A stretch of 64,000 bases of DNA, from positions 1,488,001-1,552,000 of the forward strand of contig NZ_CP051155.1 of assembly GCF_012277275.1 (NCBI RefSeq). Reading direction: 5' to 3'. The position numbers and the translations under genes are program-made. Every line of letters begins with the position of its first letter. The first letter of the stretch is position 1. The DNA comes from Gephyromycinifex aptenodytis (GTDB lineage: Bacteria > Actinomycetota > Actinomycetes > Actinomycetales > Dermatophilaceae). This document shows, piece by piece, positions 36,381 through 45,876 of the stretch. A model generated the notes under the pieces. It was given only the letters and a program-made list of their open reading frames with translations, searched no databases and was not told the DNA's origin.

Positions 36381-37031
36381 TCAGCGGATGATCCGAAGTG
36401 CGCCGCGGTAGGTGCTACCGAGGAGCTGACGCTTACCCGAAGGCGTGAAGCCCAGGGCGCGCTCGGTCTTGCGCACGGTCTCCGGGCCGACGATGCCGTC
36501 GACGCGGGCGCCGACCTTGCGCTGCAGCTTCTTCACGCTGCTCACGGACAAGCCGGAGTTGCGGTACCGGTTGGAGTGCGACTTCGACACGGCCTTGCGG
36601 GCATGCCCACGCGAAGCGGCAGCGCCGCCACCGGACGAGAGACCGTTGGAACGGTTCAGGCCAGCCTTACGCGAGCACACGGGCCATGCGCCCGGGCCCT
36701 GCATGCGAAGCAGGTTCTGCGCGGCAGCGATCTGCTGGGCGCGGCTCGCGCGGTGCGGAAGGCTCGCGTAACGGGTTCCCCCCGCTGCACGCCAGCTGCT
36801 GGCGGAGAACTGCAAGCCGCCGTAGTAGCCGTTGCCGGTCGCGATACCCCAGTTGCCGCCGCTTTCGCAGGCGGCGACGCGGTCCCACACGTTGCTCGAG
36901 GCAGCCTCAGCAGACATGGGTGCGGTGGCAAGCCCACCGATGATGGTCGCCCCACCGAGAATGGCGGCGCCGAGCGTACGGCTCCCCTTACGGCTCGTCT
37001 GGGCAGCGCGGTGCTTGGCGGTGTAGTGCAT
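36381..37031 (-). CDS. Resuscitation-promoting-factor-like muralytic enzyme with peptidoglycan-binding domain
   Basis: This secreted protein of 216 residues has a positively charged N-terminus and signal peptide (cleavage near SAEAASS). An Rpf transglycosylase domain follows (NVWDRVAACESGGNW, catalytic Glu 56; GNGYYGGLQFSASSW), then a Ser/Ala-rich linker. A C-terminal peptidoglycan-binding repeat (VKKLQRKVGARVDGIVGPETVRK) ends the chain. Rpf enzymes cleave glycan strands and aid exit from dormancy. A c-di-AMP riboswitch and a sigma-70-type promoter precede the gene, as in other actinomycete rpf genes. AGGAGAGG lies before the ATG. Confidence 0.92.
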   Translation of the reverse strand: MHYTAKHRAAQTSRKGSRTLGAAILGGATIIGGLATAPMSAEAASSNVWDRVAACESGGNWGIATGNGYYGGLQFSASSWRAAGGTRYASLPHRASRAQQIAAAQNLLRMQGPGAWPVCSRKAGLNRSNGLSSGGGAAASRGHARKAVSKSHSNRYRNSGLSVSSVKKLQRKVGARVDGIVGPETVRKTERALGFTPSGKRQLLGSTYRGALRIIR

Positions 37032-37054
37032 AGGGATAGTAATCCTCTCCTGAC

Positions 37055-37230
37055 GGCGCCTGTGGGGTTAGCTGTCGGGTTCGGGCGTCAGGTGCCCGGT
37101 CACTGATAGTGACTTCACCCCAAGGCCGTCTCGCGACGACCGTGACGAGGCTTACGCCTCGTCGCTGGGTCCCCCACCTTCGTCTGCCCGGTGTACCGGC
37201 GTGGTGCCCCCCGACGAAGTTGGGCGCTGA
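37055..37230 (-). promoter_or_regulatory. ydaO/yuaA-type c-di-AMP riboswitch
   Basis: On the minus strand the conserved blocks of the ydaO class appear in order: GAAGGTGGGGGACCCA, CTTGGGGTGAAG, GCCCGAACCCGACAGCTAAC and a closing CAGGCG. P1 can form between ggcgct (near 37223) and ggcgcc (37055-37060). It ends about 24 nt before the Rpf-like gene. Binding of c-di-AMP to this class switches expression off. Boundaries are approximate. Confidence 0.9.
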
Positions 37231-37319
37231 GGCACGCATGTGATGGATGGTTGTGCAGTTGTATGTCAGGCCCCCAAGGACAGGCCCCTGTGCGGTTTCC
37301 TGCCGGCCGAACGCACTGG

Positions 37320-37348
37320 ACTCTAGGGCAGCGCGCCGGGTAGGGCAA
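37320..37348 (-). promoter_or_regulatory. Candidate sigma-70-type promoter for the riboswitch-rpf transcript
   Basis: Minus strand: -35 TTGCCC (37343-37348), a 17-bp spacer and -10 TAGAGT (37320-37325). This puts the start near 37313, about 80 nt before the riboswitch. Apart from this site I see nothing else in 37231-37534. Confidence 0.5.
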
Positions 37349-37534
37349 AGGATCAGTCACGTTTCGACAACGAACAGGTCACGCTCTGGTGGCCGGTATC
37401 TCGATATCCGCCCACGTCAGAGATCCCGGGCCCGGAAACACACCGCAGATACTGGTGTGACCAAGGACACATATTGAACGTCCGGATCTCATTTTTGCGA
37501 TGTCTGGGAGGGCGCGTCGGCGCAGGTAGGCCCA

Positions 37535-39430
37535 TCAGAAGCGGAAATCGACGCTCGGGAGCAATTCACCCCACGAGTAGCCTTCTGAGACAGGCCAAAG
37601 CGTGGGGAGGTAGCCGCTGGACTGTGTTATGAGACCCATAACTGCTGCGCCGAGTAACGCCAGGCCCACGATCACCGCCACGCCGTACCTTCCCGGCGTC
37701 AACGCGCGCGCCATGCTGCGGGAGCCACGTCGCAGTGCACCACCGCCCGGACCCCACCAGGCGACGACCAGCGCCGCGGCCGCGGCCGCCAAGAACGCAC
37801 CGGCATGCCTCACCGACCCACCCGCGGCACCGGCCAACACGGTGGCCACACCGTAATAGGCCGAGACCGCAACCAGTGACGGCAGCAGGGCCGCGAAGGC
37901 TGCATGGAACACCGCCCCGAGAACGAAGAACGGCGACAACGCGGCCACGCTGGCCACATCGCGACGGCGCGGCCCCCGCTCCATCCGCCGCGTCCACAGG
38001 CTGTCGCTACATCGCTTGGTGAAACGGGCCGCCACCGACCAGGTCAGGGCCAGCACAGCGACCAGCGCCGGGGCGATAGCCGCGCCGACCACGAACAACA
38101 GCCCGATAGCGGCCAGCGTGCCGGAGCGTGCCGGCGGGTACGCCGGGGGCGCAACGGCCGGTGGCGGGCTGGGCGCCGCAGCGGCATAGGGCAGGGGACC
38201 CTGCGGCGAGCCGGGGTGGGCGGGCGCGCCCGGCGCCGAACCGGGATAGACGTTCGCCGGCGGATAGCCGCCCGCGGCGGAGCTGTACCCGCTTTCTGGA
38301 GCCCGCGGCGCGGTGAATCCGGCATATCGCGGCGCGCTCTGGGTAGGCGCGGGCGCCGCCACCGGCATCGAGCGGGTGGCGATGAGCGGGTGCACCATTG
38401 TCGCCGGGCCGGGGTCGCTCACGGTGCTCGGCTGGCCTCCGGTGCCGTTCTTCGAGGGTGGCGGCACTTGCGTGCCAGGACGTTGGCTGCGGCGCACGAC
38501 CGGAATCCGCGCGGTGACTGCGGCCAACACTCCCGAGGGGCGCTGCGGCACAACCTGTGTTGTTGCCCCCGCTGTGGCGGTCGCCCCGCTGGCGGATGTC
38601 TCGGCCGCGGCCGCAGTCGCGGCGAGCCTGCTGAGAGCAGCTTCGATCTGAGCGGCGGTAGGCCGGGCGCCCGGTGTGGGGTCCAGCGCCTGCAGCAACA
38701 GTTCAGCCATGTCTGTATCGACACCGCCGAGGTCGACTTGGCCGCGCCGCACCCGGTCCAGAACGGCCTCGGTGGGTCCTCGACCGAAGGGCGCCCGGCC
38801 GGTGGCCATGAACGCCAGCGTGGCGCCGAAGCCCCACCAGTCTGTCGCGGTGGTGGCGGAGCCCCCGTCGAGCAGTTCCGGCGCGATATAGCCCGGGGTT
38901 CCCATCACGAAGCCGGTGGAAGTCAGGCGCACCTCATCTCCGGCGTGCGCGATGCCGAAGTCGATCACGACCGGTCGCCCCTCGGGCATCAGGACGTTGC
39001 CCGGTTTCAGGTCGCGGTGCACCACACCGACGGCGTGGATCGCGTTCAGCGCCTGCAACAGGTCGACTGCCGCACCGCGCAATGCGGGGCCGCGCAGCGG
39101 GCCGTGACGCTCGATCCAGACGTCCAGCGGCGGTCCTGGCACCAGCCGAGTGACCAGGTAGGGCCGCGGACCCTGGACATCAGCACCGATGAAGGGAGCC
39201 ACCCGCGGATGATCGACCCGCTTGAGAGCGTTGACCTCGCGTTCGAGGCGCGCGCGAGCCTGCGGATCGTGGGCGATGTGCTCGCGCAGCACCTTCACCG
39301 CGAACCCGCGACCACGCTCGTCGAGGCCGCAATAGACGACTCCCATCCCGCCCTCGCCGAGCTTCTCGACCAGACGGTAGGGCCCGAGCCGGCCCATGGG
39401 CGGGCCCGTTTCGATCGGACTGGTCGTCAC
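37535..39430 (-). CDS. Membrane Ser/Thr protein kinase (Hanks type)
   Basis: This protein of about 631 residues has an N-terminal kinase domain: Gly loop KLGEGGMGVVY, VAIK-like lysine in FAVKVL, catalytic loop VHRDLKPGN, DFG in VIDFGIAHA, and the activation end GTPGYIAPE. A Pro/Ala-rich juxtamembrane region and about five to six C-terminal membrane helices follow; there is no PASTA sensor. It phosphorylates Ser/Thr in unknown targets. The GTG at 39430 has GGAAGGGG about 8 nt upstream; a GTG at 39463 would add 11 residues. Confidence 0.9.
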   Translation of the reverse strand: MTTSPIETGPPMGRLGPYRLVEKLGEGGMGVVYCGLDERGRGFAVKVLREHIAHDPQARARLEREVNALKRVDHPRVAPFIGADVQGPRPYLVTRLVPGPPLDVWIERHGPLRGPALRGAAVDLLQALNAIHAVGVVHRDLKPGNVLMPEGRPVVIDFGIAHAGDEVRLTSTGFVMGTPGYIAPELLDGGSATTATDWWGFGATLAFMATGRAPFGRGPTEAVLDRVRRGQVDLGGVDTDMAELLLQALDPTPGARPTAAQIEAALSRLAATAAAAETSASGATATAGATTQVVPQRPSGVLAAVTARIPVVRRSQRPGTQVPPPSKNGTGGQPSTVSDPGPATMVHPLIATRSMPVAAPAPTQSAPRYAGFTAPRAPESGYSSAAGGYPPANVYPGSAPGAPAHPGSPQGPLPYAAAAPSPPPAVAPPAYPPARSGTLAAIGLLFVVGAAIAPALVAVLALTWSVAARFTKRCSDSLWTRRMERGPRRRDVASVAALSPFFVLGAVFHAAFAALLPSLVAVSAYYGVATVLAGAAGGSVRHAGAFLAAAAAALVVAWWGPGGGALRRGSRSMARALTPGRYGVAVIVGLALLGAAVMGLITQSSGYLPTLWPVSEGYSWGELLPSVDFRF

Positions 39431-39620
39431 GATTCCCGCCCCTTCCCGGCTGTGGGTTTCCACGTCTCATCTGCACTGTAAGCGCGACATCCGAGCGATT
39501 CCTGAACCTCGCCTGGACGCCTCGCCTGCCCGCCGCGCGTCGGGTGTGCGCGGGGCCGTCCTAGGATGAGTACAAACCTGGGGCATTGACGCCCGATCGT
39601 CATGTAGGAGATGAAGGCAC

Positions 39621-41054
39621 ATGTCAGAGGCCGACGAGACGTTCGATTTCGTCATCGCCGCAAACCGACTCCCCGTCGACCGAACCGAAGGACCCGACGG
39701 GCAGATCGAATGGAAGCGCAGCCCCGGCGGCCTGGTCACCGCGATGGATTCTGTGATGCGGGGACGAGACGGTGCCTGGGTCGGCTGGACCGGCGAAGCA
39801 GGTGAAGCGGGTGAACCCTTCGACGACTCGGGGATGCACCTGCACCCGGTGGGATTGTCGGCCGAGGAGATCCGCGACTACTACGAGGGCTTCTCCAACG
39901 ACACGCTGTGGCCCATTTATCACGACGTGATCGTGCCGGCTACGTTTCACCGCCGCTGGTGGGTTGCCTACGAGCGGGTCAACCAGCGTTTCGCCGAAGA
40001 ACTGGCCAAAGTAGCCGCCCAGGGCGCCATCGTGTGGGTGCACGACTACCAGTTGCAGCTGGTGCCGGCGTTGCTGCGCGAATTACGACCCGACGTGCGA
40101 ATCGGTTGGTTCAACCACATCCCATTCCCCCCGGTGGAGCTGTTCGCGCAGCTACCCTGGCGCGACCGCATCATCGAAGGCCTCACCGGCGCCGACTATC
40201 TGGGCTTCCAGCGTGAGGACGACGCCTGGAACTTCTTGCGGGCCGCACGCCAGCTCACCGGGCTGAAAACGAAGAACGACACCGTCATCGTGGACGGACC
40301 CTCGGGGCGTCGCGTGGTGCGTGCCAGCGGGCTGCCGATCTCGGTCGACTTCGAGAACCTCGACGCCCTGGCTCGCAGCCCGCAAGTGCAGGAGCGGGCC
40401 CGGGAGATCCGCGAATCGCTGGGCGACCCGCGGGTGCTCATGCTGGGGGTGGACCGCCTCGACTACACCAAGGGCATCCGCCACCGGCTCAAGGCGTACG
40501 GCGAACTGTTGGCCCAGGGCGACATCGCCCCGCCAGATGTTGCGCTCATCCAGGTAGCGGTGCCCAGCCGCGAGCGCGTGGAGGCCTACAAGCACCTCAA
40601 GGAAGAGATCGAAGGGACCGTCGGGCAGATCAACGGTGACTATTCGACCGTCGGCGCCTCGGCGGTGCAGTACCTGCACCAGTCCTTCGACCGGGCTGAG
40701 ATGGCGGCCATGTATCAAGCGGCCGATGTCATGCTCGTCACGCCGCTGCGCGATGGGATGAACCTCGTCGCCAAGGAGTACGTCACCTGCCGCCACGACG
40801 AGCGCGGCGCCCTGGTGCTCTCGGAGTTCACGGGCGCAGCGCAGGAGTTGAGCGAGTCCTACCTGCACAACCCGCACGACATCCAAGGACTCAAGCGCAC
40901 CATCATCCGCGCCATCCAGGATTCCGAGGAGGAGAAGGGGCGCCGCATGACGGCGCTGCGCAAGGTCGTTCGGGAACACGACGTGCAGTCCTGGGCCGCG
41001 CGCTTCCTCGCCTCTTTGGAGGCAGCACCGGCTCGACCCGACGACGACGACTGA
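39621..41054 (+). CDS. otsA: Trehalose-6-phosphate synthase
   Basis: GT20 glycosyltransferase of 477 residues that makes trehalose-6-phosphate from UDP-(or ADP-)glucose and glucose-6-phosphate. Motifs: [12 protein letters not shown] at the N-terminus, [33 protein letters not shown] and [19 protein letters not shown] lies upstream of the ATG. It is followed at about 100 nt by the matching phosphatase, so both steps of the OtsAB route are present. Confidence 0.97.
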   Translation: MSEADETFDFVIAANRLPVDRTEGPDGQIEWKRSPGGLVTAMDSVMRGRDGAWVGWTGEAGEAGEPFDDSGMHLHPVGLSAEEIRDYYEGFSNDTLWPIYHDVIVPATFHRRWWVAYERVNQRFAEELAKVAAQGAIVWVHDYQLQLVPALLRELRPDVRIGWFNHIPFPPVELFAQLPWRDRIIEGLTGADYLGFQREDDAWNFLRAARQLTGLKTKNDTVIVDGPSGRRVVRASGLPISVDFENLDALARSPQVQERAREIRESLGDPRVLMLGVDRLDYTKGIRHRLKAYGELLAQGDIAPPDVALIQVAVPSRERVEAYKHLKEEIEGTVGQINGDYSTVGASAVQYLHQSFDRAEMAAMYQAADVMLVTPLRDGMNLVAKEYVTCRHDERGALVLSEFTGAAQELSESYLHNPHDIQGLKRTIIRAIQDSEEEKGRRMTALRKVVREHDVQSWAARFLASLEAAPARPDDDD

Positions 41055-41154
41055 ACAGCAACCAGCCCGAGTGCTCAGGGCGGGCCAACCCGCCCTGAGC
41101 TTCGGCCATGACGCACCGAGCCCCACACCGCATCGAGATCCTCTGGAGGCCCCT

Positions 41155-41937
41155 GTGCTGTCCGACGACCTGACCCGCGCCCTCACCCGACTCGCCGAAC
41201 GTCCCCGCGTCATCTTGGCCTCAGATTTCGACGGAACGCTGGCGCCCTTCGTGCTCGACCCGATGAGCGCCCGCCCCATCGAGGGCGCCATGGACGCCCT
41301 GCACGATGCGACGCAGCTTCCGGGGCTGTGCGTCGCCCTTGTCTCCGGCCGCGACGTCGAGACCCTACGGACGCTCTCCGGCGTCGCCGAGCAGGGACCG
41401 ATCATCCTGATCGGGAGTCATGGTGCCCAGAGCAGCCGGGCAGATCTGGCCCCCGCGGCATTGTTGGATGAGGATCGCCGCAGCCTGCTCGCCGAACTCA
41501 ACCAGTCCTTGCAGGAGGTTCAGCAAGCCCATCCCCAGGCACGCATCGAGAACAAGCCGGCAGCGGTGGCGTTGCACACCCGCGGGCTGCCCGAGGACGC
41601 TGCAGCGGCGGCGTTGGCCGATGCTGAGGCAGTCGCCGACCGGCCGGGCGTGCATCTGATGCGCGGCAAGAGCGTTGTAGAGCTCGGCGTGGTGGACACC
41701 AGCAAAGGCTTGGCGCTGACCCGGTTGGCGCAATGCGAGGACGCCCCGGTGTTGTACTTCGGCGATGACGTGACCGATGAGCGCGCCTTCGAGATGCTCC
41801 CCTCCGGCGACGGACACGTCACCGTCAAAGTGGGCTCGGGGGATAGCGCCGCCGAGTACCGGGTCGAGCAGGTACAGGATGTGCTGGCCTGCCTACGCCT
41901 GTTCGTCGCCGCCCGCGCCAGCCGCTGCCAACGCTGA
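41155..41937 (+). CDS. otsB: Trehalose-6-phosphate phosphatase
   Basis: HAD-superfamily phosphatase of about 260 residues that removes phosphate from trehalose-6-phosphate. HAD motif I is ASDFDGTLAPF near residue 20, motif II is the SGRDVETL region, and motif IV is FGDDVTDERAFE. The start is GTG at 41155, chosen because GGAGG lies 5 nt upstream and the domain starts there. It pairs with otsA. Confidence 0.95.
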   Translation: MLSDDLTRALTRLAERPRVILASDFDGTLAPFVLDPMSARPIEGAMDALHDATQLPGLCVALVSGRDVETLRTLSGVAEQGPIILIGSHGAQSSRADLAPAALLDEDRRSLLAELNQSLQEVQQAHPQARIENKPAAVALHTRGLPEDAAAAALADAEAVADRPGVHLMRGKSVVELGVVDTSKGLALTRLAQCEDAPVLYFGDDVTDERAFEMLPSGDGHVTVKVGSGDSAAEYRVEQVQDVLACLRLFVAARASRCQR

Positions 41938-42341
41938 GGGCTACCGGCGCCTGTGGTGGGTCGCAGGCCGAGCGAGGCTGTTTCCCGAATGCCGATCCGG
42001 CCGTGATTTTCTGTGCCGCACCCTCCTGGACGCTCTTTTCACACCGCCGTTGCGTGCTTATCCATGCTCGCACCCACTACCTGTCTTGGTCGTGGGTCGG
42101 GCTGCTGTCAGGACGCCCGGAGCCAGTTGGGCAGCGGCGGCGTGAGAATGCCAGCAATCATGTGCCGCTCTGGGCAGAAAGCCAGCCTCAACAGGCCTAA
42201 GGCTGCACCCGTGTGGGCCGCGGTAGTGCATGATGAGGTGCTGGGTCACCGCTCCGGTGACGCAGCAGCGCTACGGCGCACAACCTTTACAACGGATCGT
42301 CCGGCACGTTCCTGCCGGTGAAGGAAGGACAACGACGTCTT
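41938..42341. other. Intergenic leader region upstream of the sugar ATPase
   Basis: No gene is visible in these 404 nt. A perfect 7-bp palindrome (gtcaccg-ctc-cggtgac, 42245-42261) and a ccggca/tgccgg hairpin (about 42300-42317) lie near the ATPase start and could be operator or leader structures. Confidence 0.45.
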
Positions 42342-43424
42342 ATGGCTACAGTCAGATTTGAAAATGCCACCCGGATCTATCCGGGTAATGACAGCCCCTC
42401 CGTGGACTCGCTGAACATCGAGATCGAGGACGGCGAGTTTCTCGTCCTCGTCGGACCCTCGGGTTGCGGGAAATCCACCAGTCTGCGGATGCTTGCCGGC
42501 CTTGAAGAGGTGAACGGCGGCCGCATCTACATCGACAACAAAGACGTCACTGATCTGTCGCCGAAAGACCGCGACGTGGCGATGGTCTTCCAGAACTATG
42601 CGCTCTACCCGCACATGAGCGTCGCCGACAACATGGGCTTCGCCCTGAAGATCGCCGGCGTGGACAAGGCCGAGATCCGGCGTCGGGTCGAAGAAGCCGC
42701 CAAGATTCTCGACCTCGAGCCGTTTCTGGAGCGCAAGCCCAAGGCACTCTCCGGCGGCCAGCGGCAGCGGGTGGCCATGGGACGGGCTATCGTGCGCGAA
42801 CCCAAGGTCTTCCTGATGGACGAACCGCTGAGCAACCTGGATGCCAAGCTGCGCGTGCAGACCCGCACCCAGATCGCTTCGTTGCAACGCCGGCTCGGGA
42901 TCACGACCGTCTACGTCACCCACGACCAGGTCGAGGCGATGACCATGGGTGACCGGGTGGCCGTGCTCAAGGATGGCGTGCTGCAGCAGTGCGATTCCCC
43001 GCGCCGGATGTATGACCACCCGAACAATGTCTTCATCGCCGGCTTCATCGGCTCCCCCGCGATGAACCTTTTCGATGTCGCCGCGACCGAGGGTGGAGTG
43101 AAGTTCGGCAACACTGTGCACCCGGTTCCGCGTGAGGTGTTGGCGGGCACGGGTGAGACCGTCACCCTCGGTGTGCGTCCGGAGGACATCGACATCTCCA
43201 TGAGCGGGGAAGGCCTCCCGGTGGAAGTCGATGTCGTGGAGGAGCTGGGTGCCGACGCCTACGTGTACGGCCGTTACCAGGGATCACCCACGGACTCCGC
43301 GCCGATCATCGCCCGCGTCGACGGCCGCACCCCGCCCAACAAGGGTGAAACGGTCTACTTGCTGCCCAAGAGCCAGCACGTGCACCTGTTCGATCACGAC
43401 ACCGGCCTCCGGCTAGGGGACTGA
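42342..43424 (+). CDS. ABC transporter ATP-binding protein, MsiK/UgpC type
   Basis: This 360-residue ATPase belongs to the CUT1 sugar-import group. Walker A is GPSGCGKST, the Q-loop VFQNYALYPHM, the signature LSGGQRQRVAMGRA, Walker B VFLMDEPLSNLD, and the switch VTHDQVEAMT. A C-terminal regulatory OB domain follows (GVRPEDI). No permease or binding protein lies beside it. This fits MsiK, the shared ATPase that powers several sugar importers in actinomycetes. The ATG at 42342 is used; GAAGGAAGG lies 14-22 nt upstream. Confidence 0.9.
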   Translation: MATVRFENATRIYPGNDSPSVDSLNIEIEDGEFLVLVGPSGCGKSTSLRMLAGLEEVNGGRIYIDNKDVTDLSPKDRDVAMVFQNYALYPHMSVADNMGFALKIAGVDKAEIRRRVEEAAKILDLEPFLERKPKALSGGQRQRVAMGRAIVREPKVFLMDEPLSNLDAKLRVQTRTQIASLQRRLGITTVYVTHDQVEAMTMGDRVAVLKDGVLQQCDSPRRMYDHPNNVFIAGFIGSPAMNLFDVAATEGGVKFGNTVHPVPREVLAGTGETVTLGVRPEDIDISMSGEGLPVEVDVVEELGADAYVYGRYQGSPTDSAPIIARVDGRTPPNKGETVYLLPKSQHVHLFDHDTGLRLGD

Positions 43425-43431
43425 GATCCAC

Positions 43432-43480
43432 CGGACAACGGACGGTTCGCGACCACCCGCGAACCGTCCGTTGTCCGTTT
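43432..43480 (+). terminator. Terminator of the MsiK-type gene
   Basis: A 20-bp perfect inverted repeat (43432-43451 with 43458-43477) with loop accacc precedes TTT. It lies just past the stop codon. Confidence 0.92.
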
Positions 43481-43515
43481 CCAGAAGTGGCCGAGGCGCC
43501 TGAGAGGATGGACGG

Positions 43516-44763
43516 ATGCCGCTGCAGATCACAACCTCCAAACCCTCTCCTGCGCTGCTTGACCTGCCGTGGTCGACGCCGTTGGCAGAGTGGGACAACC
43601 ACCATCTGGCGGCGTTCCCGCGTGGTATCTCGCGGCACGTCGTGCGGTTCGTGAAGTTCCAGGGCAAGGTGCTCGCGGTAAAGGAGATTCGCGAGGATCT
43701 GGCCCAGCGCGAATATCAGATGCTGCGCAACTTGCGCCGCTTGGAGATGCCCAGCGTCAAGCCGTACGGCGTCATCAGCGGTCGAAGCACCCCCGATGGC
43801 GAACCGCTGGACGCCTGCCTGCTCACCCGTCACCTGCAGTTCTCGTTGCCCTACCGCGCGGTCTTCAGCCAGCGGTTGCGTCCCGACACCGCCACCCGCC
43901 TGCTCGACGCACTCGCGGTGCTGCTGGTCCGGCTGCACCTGGCCGGGTTCTGGTGGGGCGACGTATCGCTGTCGAACACGCTGTTCCGTCGGGATGCCGG
44001 AGCGTTCGCGGCCTACCTGGTGGACGCCGAGACGGGACAGCTCAACCCTGGGCTGAGCGACGGGCAACGCGAACACGACCTGGATATCGCCCGGGTCAAC
44101 ATCGCCGGGGAACTGATGGACCTGGCCGCCGGCGGGGTACTGGAGGAGGAAGCCGACCCCATCGAAATCTCCAACCTGCTCATTAAGCGTTATCGCGCCC
44201 TGTGGGAGGAACTCACCGGCGTGGAGCGCTTCGAGGAGGGCGACCGGTGGCGGGTGGAGGAGCGCATGCGTCGCCTCAACCAACTCGGTTTCGATGTCGA
44301 CGAACTCGCCATCAGCACCGATGTCGACGGCGCCACCATCCAGATCCAGCCCAAGGTCGTCGACGCCGGCCACCACAGCCGCCGGTTGATGCGCCTGACC
44401 GGGTTGGACGTACAAGAGAACCAAGCCCGACGCATCCTCAACGACCTGGACGCCTTCCGGGCCAGCGAGGCGCGCGAGGGCGACACCGAAGAGATGGTGG
44501 CGCACGAGTGGATGGCCCGGGTGTACGAACCCGTGGTAACCAACATCCCCGAGGAGATGCGCGCCAAACTGGAAGCGGCTGAGGTCTTCCACGAGGTGTT
44601 GGAACACCGCTGGTACCTCTCGGAACGCAGCGGACACGACGTGCGAACCCAGTGGGCCTTCGCCGACTATCTGCACCACGTCCTACCGGAGAAGCCCGAC
44701 GAGAAATCGATCGTCGGCGTGGACACCATCGAGATGCCCGTCATCGCCATGTTCGACGACTGA
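43516..44763 (+). CDS. DUF4032 protein with kinase-like N-terminal domain
   Basis: This 415-residue protein has an N-terminal part resembling a lipopolysaccharide/protein-kinase fold: VLAVKEIRED as the ATP lysine strand and GFWWGDVSLSNTLF as a catalytic-loop-like stretch, followed by AYLVDAETG in the DFG position. The C-terminal ~170 residues match DUF4032. Phosphotransfer is possible but untested. It is bounded by two strong terminators and so is probably a single-gene transcript. Confidence 0.78.
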   Translation: MPLQITTSKPSPALLDLPWSTPLAEWDNHHLAAFPRGISRHVVRFVKFQGKVLAVKEIREDLAQREYQMLRNLRRLEMPSVKPYGVISGRSTPDGEPLDACLLTRHLQFSLPYRAVFSQRLRPDTATRLLDALAVLLVRLHLAGFWWGDVSLSNTLFRRDAGAFAAYLVDAETGQLNPGLSDGQREHDLDIARVNIAGELMDLAAGGVLEEEADPIEISNLLIKRYRALWEELTGVERFEEGDRWRVEERMRRLNQLGFDVDELAISTDVDGATIQIQPKVVDAGHHSRRLMRLTGLDVQENQARRILNDLDAFRASEAREGDTEEMVAHEWMARVYEPVVTNIPEEMRAKLEAAEVFHEVLEHRWYLSERSGHDVRTQWAFADYLHHVLPEKPDEKSIVGVDTIEMPVIAMFDD

Positions 44764-44788
44764 AAGGTCGTCCAACATCGGTTCACCC

Positions 44789-44838
44789 AACACAGCAGTG
44801 GAGCGCGGAAGATTCTTCCGGCGCTCCACTGCTGTGTT
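44789..44838. terminator. Bidirectional terminator (DUF4032 / rlmB)
   Basis: An 18-bp perfect stem (44789-44806 with 44821-44838) is topped by an inner ggaa/ttcc stem. It lies between convergent genes. Confidence 0.92.
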
Positions 44839-44861
44839 CGGTTCTCCTGCTCCCCGCGGAC

Positions 44862-45875
44862 TCAGCGGCGCGGCCCTAGCTCGGCGCGCCGCCGTGCCAC
44901 CTCATACAGCGTTACGCCGGTGGCGATACCGGCGTTCAACGACTCCACGGCGGCCGCCATCGGGATGGAGACGATCTGGTCGCAGTTCTCTCGCACGAGC
45001 CGCGACAGGCCCTTGCCCTCCGAACCGACGACGACAAGCAGCGGCTGGTCGGCCAGCTCCAGGCCGGGCAGTTCGACGTCCCCATCCATATCCAGACCGA
45101 TGACGAAGAAGCCCGCCTTTCGATAGCTCTCCAACGCCTGGTTGAGGTTGGAGGCCTGCGCGATCTTCACCCGCGCTGCAGCACCTGCGCTCGTCTTCCA
45201 CGCCGAAGCGGTCATGCCGACCGAGCGGCGCTGCGGCAGCAGAATCCCGTGGCCGCCGAAGGCGGCCACCGAACGGATGATCGCGCCCAGGTTGCGGGGG
45301 TCGGTGATGCCGTCGAGGGCGACAATCAACGGGATTCCCGGCGTCTGCGGGTCAATGAGGTCGCGCGGGTCCGCGTACTCGTACGGCGGTACCTGGATGG
45401 CCAATCCCTGGTGAACCGCGTCGCCGGTGAGGCGATCCAGCTCGCCGCGCGGGGTCTCCAGCACCGGGATGCCGCGGGTGGTGGCGATCCGCAACGCTTC
45501 GCGAACTCGATCATCAGCATCGATACGACCGGCGATGTACATCGTCGTCGCGGGGATCTGCGCCCGCAGCGCCTCCACAACAGAGTTACGCCCCGCCACG
45601 ATCTCACTGCTGGTGGTGCCGCTGCGCGAGCGTGATGACGAACGACGAGGAGCCGAGGACTGGGGGCGGGATTGCCCCTGGGGGCGCGCCTGCCCCTGGG
45701 TGCGGGGCTGCGCCGACGCGGCCCGGTTCTTCTTGTGTTTGACGCGGTCTTCGGCCTTGGGGGTCGGCCCCCGGCCCTCCAGGGCACGGCGGCGCTGCGC
45801 CCCGCTGCCGACCGATGGGCCCTTCTTCGATGAGCCCTTGCGCGTAGCACCGCGGCGCTGGCTGTTTCCCGGCAT
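44862..45875 (-). CDS. rlmB: 23S rRNA (guanosine-2'-O)-methyltransferase RlmB
   Basis: SpoU/TrmH-family methyltransferase of about 337 residues. It has a basic, disordered N-terminal ~95 residues, then the substrate-binding domain ([15 protein letters not shown]) and the knotted SAM domain with motifs [30 protein letters not shown] and [16 protein letters not shown]. coli RlmB methylates G2251 of 23S rRNA. The ATG at 45875 lies just after the cysS stop; the pair is conserved in actinomycetes. Confidence 0.94.
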   Translation of the reverse strand: MPGNSQRRGATRKGSSKKGPSVGSGAQRRRALEGRGPTPKAEDRVKHKKNRAASAQPRTQGQARPQGQSRPQSSAPRRSSSRSRSGTTSSEIVAGRNSVVEALRAQIPATTMYIAGRIDADDRVREALRIATTRGIPVLETPRGELDRLTGDAVHQGLAIQVPPYEYADPRDLIDPQTPGIPLIVALDGITDPRNLGAIIRSVAAFGGHGILLPQRRSVGMTASAWKTSAGAAARVKIAQASNLNQALESYRKAGFFVIGLDMDGDVELPGLELADQPLLVVVGSEGKGLSRLVRENCDQIVSIPMAAAVESLNAGIATGVTLYEVARRRAELGPRR

Positions 45876-45876
45876 G

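Noticed and set aside
41071-41154. Longer N-terminus for otsB
   Set aside because: The extra residues have no family match, and the GTG at 41155 has a strong GGAGG site at correct spacing.
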